Positions 44,164 through 55,024 are shown, numbered from the stretch's first letter. The stretch: DNA of 64,000 nt from Vreelandella lutescens (GCF_014640815.1 NZ_BMHM01000006.1:62001-126000); one strand, 5' to 3'. Made by a program: numbers and translations. The notes: generated from the sequence alone by a model not told the origin.

Positions 44164-45363
44164 ATGAATGTATTGATGTCAATTTGCCGCACCGCCAAGC
44201 TGTGCCTGTTTGCGGTCATGATGGCCTCCGTTTCACCCGCCATGGCGCAGGTGATTCCTCAGCCGCAAACGATTATTCCAGCCCCCCCTCAGTTGGCGGC
44301 CAGTTCATGGATTTTGATGGATGCCAACAGCGGGCGAATTCTTGCCGAGCATAATTCCGACGAGCGCCTGCCGCCAGCAAGTTTGACAAAGCTCATGACC
44401 GCTTATTTGGTGGAGCGCGAGCTGGACCGTGGCACCATTAATCTAACGGATATGGTGAATGTCAGTGAAAATGCCTGGCGCACTGGCGGCTCGAAAATGT
44501 TTATCGAAGTCGGGGACCGGGTGTCAGTCGATGATCTGTTGCACGGCATTATTATTGTTTCTGGTAATGATGCCAGTGTCGCGATGGCAGAACACTTAGC
44601 CGGTGGTGAAGCCCCCTTTGCTGATCTGATGAACCAGCATGCCACGCGTTTAGGGATGCAAAACACTAACTTTCAGAACGCCACGGGCCTGCCAGGAGAT
44701 CGTCATTACTCCACTGCGCATGACATGGCGATCCTTTCCCAGCACATCATCAATGATTATCCTGAACACTACGCGATCTATTCCCAGCGTAACTTTTCAT
44801 TCGGCAATATTGACCAACCTAACCGTAACCGCCTGTTGTGGCGCGACCCTTCCGTTGATGGTTTGAAGACTGGCTGGACAACCGAAGCAGGATACTGCTT
44901 GGTGTCATCTGCTCAGCGAGACGGCATGCGTCTTATTTCAGTCGTGATGGGCACCAGCTCAGAAGAGGCACGTGCCCAGGAAACCCAGAAACTGCTGAGC
45001 TATGGTTTTCGCTTTTATGAAACCATGAAGCTCTATGAGCGCGGTGCTGTATTGGCCACACCTCGTGTATGGGGTGGTGACACTAACGAACTGCGTGTGG
45101 GCGTTGACCAAGAAGTCTTTATGACGCTGCCCCGCAACCGTAACGAAGAGCTACGCGCCCGCCTTAACCTGGATGCTGACCTTCAAGCCCCTGTTGCCGT
45201 AGGTGATAACGTGGGCACGTTAGAAGTATATCTGGGTGAAGAGATGGTCGGTGAGCGCCCGTTGGTAGCCCTGGAGAATATTGAAGAAGGCGGATTGTTT
45301 AAGCGTTTGTTTGATCAGGTTCAGCGCTTCTTTAGCAACCTGGTCAGTAGCTTCACCAGCTGA
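44164..45363 (+). CDS. dacA: D-alanyl-D-alanine carboxypeptidase (PBP5/6)
   Basis: This low-molecular-weight PBP trims the terminal D-Ala from peptidoglycan stem peptides. The 399-aa protein has a signal peptide (ASVSPAMA), SxxK as ASLTKLMTAYL, SxN as VSGNDASVA and KTG as GLKTGWTTEAG. A C-terminal PBP5 beta domain follows, ending in an amphipathic helix (FKRLFDQVQRFFSNLVSS) that anchors the protein to the inner membrane. I start at the ATG at 44164, three bases after a GTG. Confidence 0.95.
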   Translation: MNVLMSICRTAKLCLFAVMMASVSPAMAQVIPQPQTIIPAPPQLAASSWILMDANSGRILAEHNSDERLPPASLTKLMTAYLVERELDRGTINLTDMVNVSENAWRTGGSKMFIEVGDRVSVDDLLHGIIIVSGNDASVAMAEHLAGGEAPFADLMNQHATRLGMQNTNFQNATGLPGDRHYSTAHDMAILSQHIINDYPEHYAIYSQRNFSFGNIDQPNRNRLLWRDPSVDGLKTGWTTEAGYCLVSSAQRDGMRLISVVMGTSSEEARAQETQKLLSYGFRFYETMKLYERGAVLATPRVWGGDTNELRVGVDQEVFMTLPRNRNEELRARLNLDADLQAPVAVGDNVGTLEVYLGEEMVGERPLVALENIEEGGLFKRLFDQVQRFFSNLVSSFTS

Positions 45364-45487
45364 TGTTATAAAAACGCTCGGTAATAGGGCCTAACGCTCG
45401 GCGATACGTCTTGTATTGTCGGGTGTTGGGCTTTATGTATACCAGACTGGTTATCAAACGATTCACCCGTTGATTGAAAGGCGAACT

Positions 45488-45799
45488 ATGAAAAAAGGCG
45501 CTAAACAAGGGCTGCGCGATTTACGGCAACCTGCGGCTCAAGAGCCACCCAAAATTACGTTTCCCTGCGACTACCCGTTAAAAGTAGTAGGGGATGCCGC
45601 TGACGATTTTCCTGCGGCAGTGTGCCAGGTCATCATCAAACACGCTCCAGATTTTGACGAATCCACGCTACAGGTTGTCGATAGCCGCAATGGCCGTTTT
45701 CAGTCGGTACGCGTCACCATTATTGCTACCGGCGAACAGCAGATTAGCGAGCTGTTTGATGAGCTGAAAGCAACAGGCCGTGTTCACATGGTGGTGTAA
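45488..45799 (+). CDS. ybeD: YbeD/DUF493-family regulator
   Basis: This is a 103-aa protein of the DUF493 family, a small ACT-like fold ([15 protein letters not shown] ... [24 protein letters not shown]...VHMVV). It is invariably near lipB in gammaproteobacteria and is thought to be regulatory, but no biochemical role is settled. I start it at the ATG at 45488 with AAGG upstream, since the frame in front is unconserved. It lies two bases before lipB. Confidence 0.9.
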   Translation: MKKGAKQGLRDLRQPAAQEPPKITFPCDYPLKVVGDAADDFPAAVCQVIIKHAPDFDESTLQVVDSRNGRFQSVRVTIIATGEQQISELFDELKATGRVHMVV

Positions 45800-45801
45800 G
45801 C

Positions 45802-46449
45802 ATGAGCCATGATGCCCCGATAGAGCTGCATCGCCTGGGCCATCGCCCCTACCTGCCCGTGTGGGAAGCCATGCGTGATCTCACTGATCGCCGAGACGAG
45901 ACGACCTCTGATCAGTTTTGGCTTGTCGAGCATGATCCGGTGTTCACACAGGGGCAGGCGGGTAAGCCAGAGCATCTACTCATGCCGGGCGATATTCCGG
46001 TCGTAAACACTGACCGGGGTGGGCAAGTCACCTACCATGGCCCTGGGCAGGTGGTGCTCTATCCCTTGTTAGATGTGCGGCGCGGCAAAATAGGGGTGCG
46101 CGACCTGGTCAGTGCGATTGAAAATGCGGTGATTGCGGTATTGGCTGAGTATGATGTTAGCGCTTGGGCCAAGCCAGACGCGCCAGGTGTTTATGTCAAC
46201 ACCCCTCAAGGAGAGGCCAAAATTGCCTCGTTAGGGCTGCGTATTCGCCGCGGTGCCAGCTACCACGGTGTGGCGCTGAATGTGAATGGGGATTTGTCGC
46301 CCTTTGCGCGCATTAACCCTTGTGGCTATGCAGGTATGCAGGTCACGCGGCTTGCTGATGTGGCCACGCTCTCAACGGATCACGATGTCGGTGAGCGATT
46401 GGCGTCTGCGTTAGCAACCCAGTTGAATCGCCGCTTAACGACGGTTTAA
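45802..46449 (+). CDS. lipB: Lipoyl(octanoyl) transferase LipB
   Basis: LipB moves octanoate from acyl carrier protein to the lipoyl domains of 2-oxo acid dehydrogenases. The 215-aa protein has the conserved [16 protein letters not shown], the catalytic Lys in [17 protein letters not shown] and the catalytic Cys in NPCGYAG. It is translationally linked to ybeD. Its product is the substrate of LipA, encoded next on the opposite strand. Confidence 0.96.
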   Translation: MSHDAPIELHRLGHRPYLPVWEAMRDLTDRRDETTSDQFWLVEHDPVFTQGQAGKPEHLLMPGDIPVVNTDRGGQVTYHGPGQVVLYPLLDVRRGKIGVRDLVSAIENAVIAVLAEYDVSAWAKPDAPGVYVNTPQGEAKIASLGLRIRRGASYHGVALNVNGDLSPFARINPCGYAGMQVTRLADVATLSTDHDVGERLASALATQLNRRLTTV

Positions 46450-46462
46450 GCAGAAGTATTAT

Positions 46463-46493
46463 TGCCTGCATGGTGAGTCTCACCATGCAGGCA
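46463..46493. terminator. Palindromic hairpin between lipB and lipA
   Basis: A perfect 14-bp stem (46463-46476 with 46480-46493) with a three-base loop lies between the converging genes. Neither strand has a proper T run after it, so it may be a bidirectional terminator of low efficiency or protect the two 3' ends. Confidence 0.6.
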
Positions 46494-46503
46494 AAAGGCC
46501 GGC

Positions 46504-47559
46504 TTAACCGACGTTAAACGCGGGAATACGGTTGGCGTCTGGCTCTTCTTGGCCTGGAATGGCGGCCGGTGCTGCAAGGCCTAGATTGTTTTTCTCAAAG
46601 ACGCGGTCTGCTCGGTAGCTAGAGCGAACCAATGGGCCAGATGGTACTTCCATAAAGCCTTTCTCAAGTCCCAGTACGCGATAGCGATCAAACTCTTCCG
46701 GGCTTACCCAGCGTTCAACGGCCAAGTGGTTCTTGGTGGGGCGCAGATACTGGCCTAGCGTCACGATGTCTACGCCAATCTCACGCAGATCATCAAACGT
46801 TTGCAGAATCTCTTCGTCCGTTTCACCCAGCCCCAGCATCAAGCTGGTTTTAGTGATGATGTCAGGGCGATACTGCTTGGCGTGTGCCAGCACATCCAGC
46901 GTTTTGCGATAACCTGCTCGGGGGTCGCGTACTTTGCTGGTCAAGCGCTCAACGGTTTCCACGTTCTGAGCAAAGACTTGAAGTCCTGAATCAACAACGC
47001 GCTCAATCGCGGCTTTGTCACCATCGAAGTCTGGCGTTAGCGCTTCCACTACCACGTCTGGCGTACGCGCTTTGATGGCACGAATACAGTTGGCGTAGTG
47101 AGTGGCACCACCATCGTCTAGATCGTCGCGGTCAACAGAGGTCAAGACGATATAGCGAAGGCCCATCAGCTCAACGGATTTGGCAGTGTTCTCTGGCTCT
47201 TCGTGGTCCAGCCAACCTTTCGGGTTGCCGGTGTCTACCGCGCAGAAACGGCAAGCGCGTGTACACACCGAGCCCATCAACATGATAGTGGCGGTACCGT
47301 TGCTCCAGCACTCGCCCATATTGGGGCAGTGAGATTCCGCGCAAACGGTGCTGAGTCGGTGGGTAGCCACGTTTTTCTTAACGGCTTCAAAACGTTCGCC
47401 GCCGGGAATTTGCGCACGCAGCCATTTTGGTTTGCGCTCAAGTGAAGGGGCGTCCGCCTGCGCTTTGCGCTGCTTCATGCCGTCTTTAATCACTGTCATG
47501 CCGTGTTCATTACGGAATTTTTCGCCGCTAGGCACGCGCTGGGAAGGGGTGTTGCTCAT
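46504..47559 (-). CDS. lipA: Lipoyl synthase LipA
   Basis: LipA is a radical-SAM enzyme that inserts two sulfurs into octanoyl-lipoyl domains. The 351-aa protein shows the auxiliary cluster cysteines ([12 protein letters not shown]) and the SAM cluster motif CTRACRFC. The tail (RSSYRADR) holds the serine ligand. I use the ATG at 47559 with GAGAGG upstream; an in-frame TTG at 47604 is unlikely. In E. coli lipA follows lipB on the same strand; here the two genes face each other. Confidence 0.96.
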   Translation of the reverse strand: MSNTPSQRVPSGEKFRNEHGMTVIKDGMKQRKAQADAPSLERKPKWLRAQIPGGERFEAVKKNVATHRLSTVCAESHCPNMGECWSNGTATIMLMGSVCTRACRFCAVDTGNPKGWLDHEEPENTAKSVELMGLRYIVLTSVDRDDLDDGGATHYANCIRAIKARTPDVVVEALTPDFDGDKAAIERVVDSGLQVFAQNVETVERLTSKVRDPRAGYRKTLDVLAHAKQYRPDIITKTSLMLGLGETDEEILQTFDDLREIGVDIVTLGQYLRPTKNHLAVERWVSPEEFDRYRVLGLEKGFMEVPSGPLVRSSYRADRVFEKNNLGLAAPAAIPGQEEPDANRIPAFNVG

Positions 47560-47739
47560 AGGAGAGAGCCTCTCTACTGTGCGGCGGGCAAACGGAGCAA
47601 TCAAGCGGCACGCGAAGCAATATATCTCTGCCTAATGGTGCCGCGACGCGACTGTCTGCCATGCCCTGAGTAACGCTAACTGATACATAGGTTGTAGATA
47701 ATGTAACATATCTGCCCTTCAACAAGACACCGTCAACCC

Positions 47740-48738
47740 TTAGTGATCATGTTCTAAAGAGAGCGCTGGTAAGCACGACACTCCATGGCTAGGCAGCGGG
47801 CTGCCGGGCGCTTGGAAATGACGCTGAAGCTCGCTTAGATGCTCACGAATAAAGCGCAAAAAGAGTTCAGCTACCGGGGTAGGAAAGTGGTCGCGACGAT
47901 ACACCGTGCACCAAGCGCGACGAATGGGGAAGCTGGGCAGTGCTAGGGTGGCCAGCAAGCCCTGTTCTAACTCTCGCTGCACGGCCAGCCGAGGCAAAAC
48001 AGCGACGCCCAAGTGGGCCATTACCCCTTGTTTGATCGCTTCATTGGTGCCTAGCTCAATGCGGTGGGGTAAGCCTACTTCCTGGTCAACGGCAAGTTGT
48101 TCAAAGGCACTGCGCACCCCAGAGCCTGGTTCGCGCATGAGGACAAAATGGCGTGCGAAATCAGCCAGCGTGGGTTCTGTCATGCTCAGCAATGGGTGCT
48201 CAGGCCAGACCACCGCCACCAGCTCATTCTCAAGAATGGGCATGACTACCAAGCCGTCGTCCTCTGGCACCATCGCCATGATTACCACGTCGTCCTGCTG
48301 TTCAGCCAGCCGCTCCAGTGCTTGGCTGCGGTTACACACTTTTAAGCGCAACTGCACATCCGGGTAGCGGGCGCGAAATTTCGCCAGCAGGTAGGGCACC
48401 ACGTACTGGGCTGAAGAGACAGCGGCGATACTCAACTTGCCGCTGATTTTGCCGTTAATATCAGAGAGGCTCATTTGTAGCCGCGAGAGCTGACCAAAAA
48501 TTTCCCGCGTTGATAGTGCGAGGGTGTCCGCGGCTGGCAGTGTATGAAGTGTTTTGCCCGCATACTTGAATAATGGTTGGCCTAGGGCCTGCTCAAGTTG
48601 GCGAATTTGCGCGCTCACTGCCGGTTGTGTCAGGCCTAACTGCTCAGCGGCTCGTGAGTAAGAGCGCTGGCGGTGCACCGCTTGAAACACCTGTAGCTGT
48701 CGAAAGGTTAAGCGGTTGAGCAGCGTAGGGGATGACAT
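47740..48738 (-). CDS. LysR-type regulator, CbbR-like
   Basis: This is a 332-aa LysR regulator with an N-terminal winged helix (FRQLQVFQAVHRQRSYSRAAEQLGLTQPAVSAQI) and an inducer-binding domain. The pattern (KFRARYPDVQLRLKVCNRSQALERL) is closest to the CbbR/RbcR and CysB-like branch. I choose the ATG at 48738, preceded by GAGGTGG; an ATG at 48768 has no site. No rbcL or carbon-fixation gene is nearby, so the regulated gene is unclear; the divergent DUF3141 gene is a candidate. Confidence 0.88.
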   Translation of the reverse strand: MSSPTLLNRLTFRQLQVFQAVHRQRSYSRAAEQLGLTQPAVSAQIRQLEQALGQPLFKYAGKTLHTLPAADTLALSTREIFGQLSRLQMSLSDINGKISGKLSIAAVSSAQYVVPYLLAKFRARYPDVQLRLKVCNRSQALERLAEQQDDVVIMAMVPEDDGLVVMPILENELVAVVWPEHPLLSMTEPTLADFARHFVLMREPGSGVRSAFEQLAVDQEVGLPHRIELGTNEAIKQGVMAHLGVAVLPRLAVQRELEQGLLATLALPSFPIRRAWCTVYRRDHFPTPVAELFLRFIREHLSELQRHFQAPGSPLPSHGVSCLPALSLEHDH

Positions 48739-49010
48739 AACCACCTCAGGGTAAACTTCCTTGCGCATTAGGCGCAGTTACAGGCCTGCTGTACAAGGTT
48801 TAGCATTAGTGACGAAATGCTAACACCGATTTAAAGCTATCGCCTTGAAAGCTTGGCGGTATATTAATAGAGCGCCTTGCGAACAATGGGGCGGCTACTG
48901 AAAAGAGAGTGGTAATCATCGACGTTGGGCAAGGAGTGGCCTAAACTATATTGCATTGCAGCATCATTGCTTCGGGATTGGTGCCACGCATCAACCCAAC
49001 GGGAGACTCT

Positions 49011-51425
49011 ATGAACTTTCTTGCTAATCCTCTGCTGGCGTCTACGCCTGGCGGTGACGCTCTCGCAAGCATGATGGACCCTTTTGGGTTCGGGCGTGCC
49101 GCCGTGAACTACTGGCGTGATAGCGTAGAACGCAACATTCTATATTGGGATGTGATGCGTGAACGCGGCAATCAATACCTTGAGCACATGGAGCAAACAA
49201 AACCCAATGTGCTCGGTTTTGAAACAGAAGTACTGGTCGATGGACGTACTCTGCCGAACCCAACGAATTATGAACTTCTGCGCGTACTGCCGCCTAAAAA
49301 TACCCAGATTGATCCTCAGAAACGGCCTTTTGTCGTGGTCGACCCGCGAGCGGGGCATGGTCCTGGCATTGGTGGTTTCAAGCCTGATAGCGAACTTGGG
49401 GTAGCTCTAAAAGCGGGCCATCCCTGCTACTTTATTGGCTTTTTACCCTTCCCCGAGCCGGGCCAAACCGTTGAAGACGTGGTCGAGGCTGAAGTCGCCT
49501 TTTTGCGCCACGTGATCGCGCTGCACCCAGAAACCACCGAAAAGCCGATGGTGGTGGGTAACTGCCAGGCAGGTTGGCAAATCATGATGGCTGCTGCCCT
49601 TGAGCCTGATGTCTTTGGCCCGATTTTGATCGCAGGCGCGCCGCTTTCCTACTGGGCGGGTGAGCATGGCAAAGCGCCGATGCGTTACACCGGTGGCATG
49701 ACGGGGGGTAGCTGGGTCACTGCGATGACCACCGACATCGGTAACGGCCTGTTTGATGGTGCTTGGTTAGTTCAAAACTTTGAACGCCTTAACCCGGCCA
49801 ATACCTACTGGAAAAAGCAGTATCACCTTTATGACAATGTGGATACCGAAACCAAGCGCTATTTAGAGTTTGAGCGCTGGTGGGGTGGTCACGTGGTATT
49901 AGGCGGCGAAGAGATTCAGTACATCGTCGATAATCTGTTTGTTGGCAACCGACTCTCTACGGCACAGCTAGTCACGCGTGATGGTCGGCGTATTGACCTG
50001 CGCAACGTGCGTTCGCCTGTGGTGGTGTTCTGCTCACGGGGTGACGATATTACGCCGCCGCCTCAGGCGCTGGGGTGGATTCGTGATCTCTACGAAGGTG
50101 AAGAGGATATCGTCGCCAACGAGCAAACGATCATCTATTGCCAACACGACACAACCGGGCACTTGGGAATTTTCGTGTCTGGAAGTGTGTCACGTAAAGA
50201 GCATTCTGAGTTTACGGCGAACATGGATTACATCGATGTCATGCCGCCTGGGCTTTACGAAACAACCATTTCCCATGCCGACGAGCACCCTGATGCTGAG
50301 CTGATTGAGCGTGACTACCTGCTTGAGTTTACGCCGCGTAACTTTGAAGAGCTGGACCGTGACGTCATGCACAAGCCAGAAGATGACCGTCGCTTCGCCA
50401 CAGTGGCGCGTATCTCGGAAATTAACCTAGGGCTTTATCGTCTGTATATTCAGCCGTGGCTGCATGCGACCATGACCCCCGAAGCGGCGCGCTGGATTCG
50501 TCGTATGCACCCCATTCGTCTCGGCTACAAGCTGATGTCTGACCGCAACCCGCTAACGGTTCCGCTGCCGGTCATGGCGGACTACGTGCGTCGTCATCGC
50601 AAGCCGGTCGATCAGGACAACATGTTCAAAGCGTTAGAGAGCATGGCGTCTGACCAGATTGTGGCCAGCCTGGATGCGTGGCGCGACCTGCGTGATAGCT
50701 CAACCGAGCGCCTGTTTATGGATGTCTATGGTCAACCACTGCTCCAGGCGGCCGTTGGCTTGTATGGCGATGCCCATGTACACCGCCGCCGCCCAGGCGC
50801 AGAGCCTGAGCACCGTCGGTTTATTGAAAACCGCCAAAATGAGCTGCGCCATAAAATTGCCCAGGGTGGGCACCACGAAGCCGTGATGCGTTCAGTGATC
50901 TACGTGCTGGGCGGTGCGCCAGCGACGGATGAGCGTAATTTCAAACGCCTGCGTGCTTCACGGGCAGAGTTAGAGCCCGGTACCCCGCTGAGCGAGTTTA
51001 AGCGTTTGGTGAGAGAGCAATTCTTTATTTTGAAGCTTGATCGTGAGCAGGCGCTTGGCTCATTGCCTACCTTGCTAAAAGGGCAAAGCAACGACGATAT
51101 TGACGGTTATCTCAAGCACCTTGAGCATGTCTTTGCGGCCAGCGGTGAGTTGTCAGCTCATGCTGCAGAACGCTTTGACCAAGTGAAAGCACTGTTTGAT
51201 AAGGCGCGTCCAAACGTCGTAGCGCCCCCTGCGCCTGAAGCGGCGTCAACGCCTGCTGCTAAAGCGCCGGTACCGGCATTAACAGCAGAGAAAAGCGCGA
51301 CAGTGTCGGCTAAATCAGCTGGCGAGAGTGCTCCAAAAGCCTCAGAGGCAGCGCCGACGCCACCAGAGAAAAAACCTGCAAGCCGTTCTTCTGGGCAGCG
51401 CCGAAGCACGCCACGTAAACGGTAA
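49011..51425 (+). CDS. DUF3141 family protein, PhaC-like alpha/beta hydrolase
   Basis: This is an 804-aa protein of the DUF3141 family. Residues of about 80-420 look like an alpha/beta hydrolase of the PHA-synthase class: a cysteine nucleophile in VVGNCQAGW (Cys185, in place of a serine elbow), an acid in CSRGDDITPP (Asp345) and a histidine in TTGHLGIFVSG (His384), in the order and spacing of PhaC. A long helical middle part follows (RRHRKPVDQDNMFKAL, FIENRQNELRHKI). The last 80 residues are a disordered Ala/Pro/Lys/Ser tail. I start at the ATG at 49011 (GGGAG upstream). It may act on acyl-CoA or polyhydroxyalkanoate, as Halomonas makes PHA, but the activity is not proven by sequence. Single gene with its own terminator. 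Confidence 0.8.
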   Translation: MNFLANPLLASTPGGDALASMMDPFGFGRAAVNYWRDSVERNILYWDVMRERGNQYLEHMEQTKPNVLGFETEVLVDGRTLPNPTNYELLRVLPPKNTQIDPQKRPFVVVDPRAGHGPGIGGFKPDSELGVALKAGHPCYFIGFLPFPEPGQTVEDVVEAEVAFLRHVIALHPETTEKPMVVGNCQAGWQIMMAAALEPDVFGPILIAGAPLSYWAGEHGKAPMRYTGGMTGGSWVTAMTTDIGNGLFDGAWLVQNFERLNPANTYWKKQYHLYDNVDTETKRYLEFERWWGGHVVLGGEEIQYIVDNLFVGNRLSTAQLVTRDGRRIDLRNVRSPVVVFCSRGDDITPPPQALGWIRDLYEGEEDIVANEQTIIYCQHDTTGHLGIFVSGSVSRKEHSEFTANMDYIDVMPPGLYETTISHADEHPDAELIERDYLLEFTPRNFEELDRDVMHKPEDDRRFATVARISEINLGLYRLYIQPWLHATMTPEAARWIRRMHPIRLGYKLMSDRNPLTVPLPVMADYVRRHRKPVDQDNMFKALESMASDQIVASLDAWRDLRDSSTERLFMDVYGQPLLQAAVGLYGDAHVHRRRPGAEPEHRRFIENRQNELRHKIAQGGHHEAVMRSVIYVLGGAPATDERNFKRLRASRAELEPGTPLSEFKRLVREQFFILKLDREQALGSLPTLLKGQSNDDIDGYLKHLEHVFAASGELSAHAAERFDQVKALFDKARPNVVAPPAPEAASTPAAKAPVPALTAEKSATVSAKSAGESAPKASEAAPTPPEKKPASRSSGQRRSTPRKR

Positions 51426-51445
51426 GTTGGCTTGCTGCGCCCTCT

Positions 51446-51475
51446 ACGCCCTCACTGAATAGTGGGGGCGTTTTT
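51446..51475 (+). terminator. Intrinsic terminator after DUF3141 gene
   Basis: An 11-bp stem with one G-U pair (51446-51456 with 51461-51471), a GAAT loop and five T. Confidence 0.8.
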
Positions 51476-51547
51476 ATTGCGAAGCGGCTATTTGGGTTGC
51501 CGTGTGCCAAGCGGCAGTCTAGTGTCTAGCTACCCCCTTGCAAAAAC

Positions 51548-51649
51548 ATGCTTCTCCCACCACGAGGTGTTGCTCACTGGCCGCTGGCAGCATTGGGCAT
51601 ACTTTCCTTGTTAGGCTTGATACTGGCGCTTCATCAAGGGCTGGGGTAG
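51548..51649 (+). CDS. Possible 33-aa small membrane protein upstream of topA
   Basis: A 33-codon frame in the 320-bp gap before topA encodes a short hydrophilic start and one hydrophobic helix (PLAALGILSLLGLILAL). No clear ribosome site is seen ahead of the ATG. The helix looks like a real transmembrane segment rather than chance, but evidence is limited to composition. Apart from this frame and the terminator at 51446, the gap holds nothing I can identify. Confidence 0.3.
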   Translation: MLLPPRGVAHWPLAALGILSLLGLILALHQGLG

Positions 51650-51748
51650 GGTAGGCGCATTTTTCTCATGGTCGCCAAGTAATCTTTCGGGCGGCAACGT
51701 ATTCAGAGCATGGGCGATAGCGCCTGGGCAATAAGAAAGTGGAGCACT

Positions 51749-54376
51749 ATGGGCAAGTCACTGGTCATCGTCGAATCGCCTGCGAAAGCGAAGACGATTA
51801 ATAAGTATCTCGGCAACGATTTCATCGTCAAGTCGAGCGTGGGTCACATCCGTGACCTGCCGACCAGCGGCTCAGGTAAGGCAGCCTCCGACCCAAAGGA
51901 GCGCGCTCGCCAAGCCGCGGCAACGCGTAAGATGTCGGCGGAAGAGAAGGCAGAGTATAAAAAGCGTAAGGCCCACGACCAGCTCATTCGGCGTATGGGC
52001 ATTGATCCTGATAACGGCTGGGAAGCACGTTATGAAGTGCTTCCGGGCAAAGAGAAAGTCGTTGCTGAATTAAAGAAGCTCGCTGAAAAGGCAGACGCCG
52101 TTTACCTCGCAACGGATTTGGACCGCGAGGGGGAAGCCATTGCTTGGCACCTGCGCGAAACCATTGGTGGCGACGACAGCCGCTATAAACGCGTGGTGTT
52201 TAACGAAATTACCAAAAATGCCATCCAGGATGCGTTTAAAGCGCCCGGCGTGTTGAACATTCCTCGGGTTGAAGCGCAGCAGGCACGACGCTTTTTAGAC
52301 CGCGTGGTGGGCTTTATGCTGTCGCCACTGCTGTGGGCCAAGGTGGCGCGGGGGCTGTCTGCCGGGCGTGTACAGTCTGTTGCGGTGCGTTTGATTGTTG
52401 AGCGCGAACGCGAGATTCGGGCCTTTATTCCCGAAGAGTTTTGGGACGTACACGCAGACCTCGTCTCTCCTGATGGTGAACTGGTGCGTTTTGCCCTGGC
52501 CCGTCAGGACGGCAAGCCGTTCCGGCCGACCTCTGAAAAAGAGACGATGGAGCGCATTGCTCAGCTGCGTAAAGCCAAACTCTCGATTACTGGGCGGGAA
52601 GATAAGCCCACCAGCTCTAAGCCTACGGCGCCGTTCATCACCTCAACGCTGCAGCAGGCAGCCAGTGGTCGGTTAGGGTTCTCGGTCAAGAAAACCATGA
52701 CCATGGCCCAGCGTCTCTATGAGGCGGGCTATATCACCTATATGCGTACTGACTCGACCAACCTGTCTAAAGACGCGGTGGAGAGTGTCCGTTCGTTTAT
52801 TGGTGATGAGTATGGTGAGCGCTACTTGCCAGAAGCCCCTAATCGCTATAGCAGCAAAGAGAGCGCTCAGGAAGCACACGAAGCCATCCGGCCCTCTAGC
52901 GTCGAGCGTAAGGCCACCGACCTTGCCGGTATGGAGCGCGATGCGGAACGCCTCTACGAGCTTATTTGGCGGCAATTCGTGGCGTGTCAGATGACACCTG
53001 CTGAATACCTTTCTAGCACGCTAAGCGTTGAGGTAGATGGCTACGACTTGCGTGCTAAAGGGCGTGTGTTGAAGTTTGACGGTTATACCCGGGTAATGAA
53101 GCCTACGGGTAAAAATGAAGATCAAAGCTTGCCGGACCTGCCCAAAGGCACGGCCATGGGGCTCGAAAAGCTCGACCCTCAACAGCACTTTACCAAGCCG
53201 CCTGCGCGCTATACCGAAGCCAGTTTGGTCAAGGAGCTGGAGAAGCAGGGTATTGGTCGCCCCTCCACCTACGCTTCGATCATCTCTACCATTCAAGACC
53301 GTGGCTACGTGAAGCTGGAGAGCCGTCGCTTCTATGCAGAAAAATTGGGCGATATCGTCACCGAGCGCCTAAAAGAGTCCTTCGCTGATTTGATGGACTA
53401 CTCCTTTACTGCGCGCATGGAGGATAGCCTTGATGAGGTGGCGGAGGGAGAGCGTAACTGGCAGGCGCTGCTGGATGCTTTCTATGAAGAGTTCCGTGCG
53501 GAACTGATGAAGGCGGAAAGCGATGAGGGCATGCGTCCTAATCAGCCGGTGCCTACCGATATCGACTGCCCCAGCTGTGGTCGTAAAATGCAGATCAGAA
53601 CCGCCTCTACCGGTGTGTTCTTAGGCTGCAGCGGCTACAACTTGCCGCCAAAAGAGCGTTGCAAAACCACCATTGACCTTATTCCGGGTGAAGAGGCCGT
53701 AGCGGAAGACGCGGGCGAAGAGGCGGAAACCAACGCGCTGCGTGCCAAGCGTCGCTGTCAGAAATGCGGTACGGCGATGGATAATTACCTGATTGATGAA
53801 ACCCGTAAGCTACACATCTGTGGCAATAGCCCAGACTGTGACGGTTATGAGATCGAGAGCGGCAAGTTCAAGATTAAAGGCTACGACGGCCCAGTCATTG
53901 AGTGTGATAAGTGCGGCTCTGAAATGCAGCTCAAATCCGGGCGCTTTGGCAAATACTTTGGTTGCACCAACAGCGAGTGCAAAAACACCCGTAAGCTGCT
54001 GCGCAGTGGCGAAGTGGCACCGCCAAAGATGGACCCGATCCCGATGCCTGAGCTAGCCTGCCAAAAAGTCGAGGACCATTATGTGTTGCGGGATGGCGCA
54101 AGTGGCCTGTTCCTGGCTGCCAGCAAGTTCCCCAAAAACCGTGAGACTCGCCCGCCGTTGGTTAAAGAATTAAAGGCGCATGCTGACGAGCTACCTGAGA
54201 AGTATCACTTTATTCTCAAAGCGCCCAGTGAAGACCCGGATGGTCGGCCGGCGCAGATTCGTTACTCACGCAAAAACAAAGAGCAGTACGTGATGACGGA
54301 TGAAGAGGGTAAAGCAACGGGCTGGAAAGCGACCTTTGAAGGCGGCAAATGGCACGTGGAGGATAAGCGTAAGTGA
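51749..54376 (+). CDS. topA: DNA topoisomerase I
   Basis: TopA relaxes negative supercoils by a type IA strand passage. The 875-aa protein starts with the TOPRIM motif ([34 protein letters not shown]), contains the active-site Tyr331 in YITYMRTDS, and ends with three four-cysteine zinc ribbons (CPSCGRKM.., CQKCGTAM.., CDKCGSEM..) plus a basic tail. I start at the ATG at 51749 with GGAG upstream; an upstream in-frame ATG at 51710 would add 13 unconserved residues. It overlaps the next gene by four bases. Confidence 0.95.
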   Translation: MGKSLVIVESPAKAKTINKYLGNDFIVKSSVGHIRDLPTSGSGKAASDPKERARQAAATRKMSAEEKAEYKKRKAHDQLIRRMGIDPDNGWEARYEVLPGKEKVVAELKKLAEKADAVYLATDLDREGEAIAWHLRETIGGDDSRYKRVVFNEITKNAIQDAFKAPGVLNIPRVEAQQARRFLDRVVGFMLSPLLWAKVARGLSAGRVQSVAVRLIVEREREIRAFIPEEFWDVHADLVSPDGELVRFALARQDGKPFRPTSEKETMERIAQLRKAKLSITGREDKPTSSKPTAPFITSTLQQAASGRLGFSVKKTMTMAQRLYEAGYITYMRTDSTNLSKDAVESVRSFIGDEYGERYLPEAPNRYSSKESAQEAHEAIRPSSVERKATDLAGMERDAERLYELIWRQFVACQMTPAEYLSSTLSVEVDGYDLRAKGRVLKFDGYTRVMKPTGKNEDQSLPDLPKGTAMGLEKLDPQQHFTKPPARYTEASLVKELEKQGIGRPSTYASIISTIQDRGYVKLESRRFYAEKLGDIVTERLKESFADLMDYSFTARMEDSLDEVAEGERNWQALLDAFYEEFRAELMKAESDEGMRPNQPVPTDIDCPSCGRKMQIRTASTGVFLGCSGYNLPPKERCKTTIDLIPGEEAVAEDAGEEAETNALRAKRRCQKCGTAMDNYLIDETRKLHICGNSPDCDGYEIESGKFKIKGYDGPVIECDKCGSEMQLKSGRFGKYFGCTNSECKNTRKLLRSGEVAPPKMDPIPMPELACQKVEDHYVLRDGASGLFLAASKFPKNRETRPPLVKELKAHADELPEKYHFILKAPSEDPDGRPAQIRYSRKNKEQYVMTDEEGKATGWKATFEGGKWHVEDKRK

Positions 54377-54834
54377 GCCCTCGTTCGCGAACGAATCAAT
54401 TACTGTATCAGGCTGAACTGCTAGTGGGCTTGCCAGTAGGCGATGATGAGCACGCCCCTGCGCGCCAAATGGCCATTGAAGAGAGCGGGCTGGCGCTGTT
54501 TGAACTGGCACTTGGCTCTCTGCTGCAAGAGGTCACCGAGCACGCGCGATTAACGAATCACGACTGGCGAGCACTGCTCGCCAGCGACGGGCCGGATGTG
54601 GCAGAGCTGCAGCGCTTGCGCGATGCCATGCAGCAGCCGGAAAGCTGGCTTTACTGGCTGGTGAGCCAGTTAGAGAAGCTGCACAGTAGTGAGGGTGCCG
54701 CGCGTCGCAGCGTGCACAACCCTGGCATGATTGCCGTAGGGAGCCAGTTAACGCTAGCCGAGCAATTGCTAGAGAATCTTCAGGCGGCTAAGCGTGATAT
54801 AGCCTCGCTGCGTGAGACCAGCCAGGAGTGGTGA
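54373..54834 (+). CDS. DUF6586-like small protein downstream of topA
   Basis: This is a 153-aa helical protein with a conserved-looking start ([14 protein letters not shown]). It resembles the DUF6586 proteins that follow topA in Pseudomonas (a RTNQKLYFA-like start). Its GTG start overlaps the topA stop (GTGA), so it is co-translated with it. No biochemical role is known; it could act on the same process as topA or only share its operon. Confidence 0.75.
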   Translation: MSPRSRTNQLLYQAELLVGLPVGDDEHAPARQMAIEESGLALFELALGSLLQEVTEHARLTNHDWRALLASDGPDVAELQRLRDAMQQPESWLYWLVSQLEKLHSSEGAARRSVHNPGMIAVGSQLTLAEQLLENLQAAKRDIASLRETSQEW

Positions 54835-55024
54835 GCTGTTTGGCAGGCGGCATGTTAGGTGGCGATTTAATCTGCGTTAAAAAAGAGTTGGCTAACGTAT
54901 GGCGTGGGTTTTCTAGCGCAAATTGGTAAGTGTAGACGCTGACAATTGCCGCATGAATAGGGTATAACAGCCGTCATTCACGTAGTGTTGGTCAGCCGTG
55001 CTGGCCCGTTTTTTGAGAGCAATA

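Noticed and set aside
48739..49010. CbbR operator with carbon-fixation genes
   Set aside because: No rbcL, cbb or related gene is in the window, so only the regulator's family is called.
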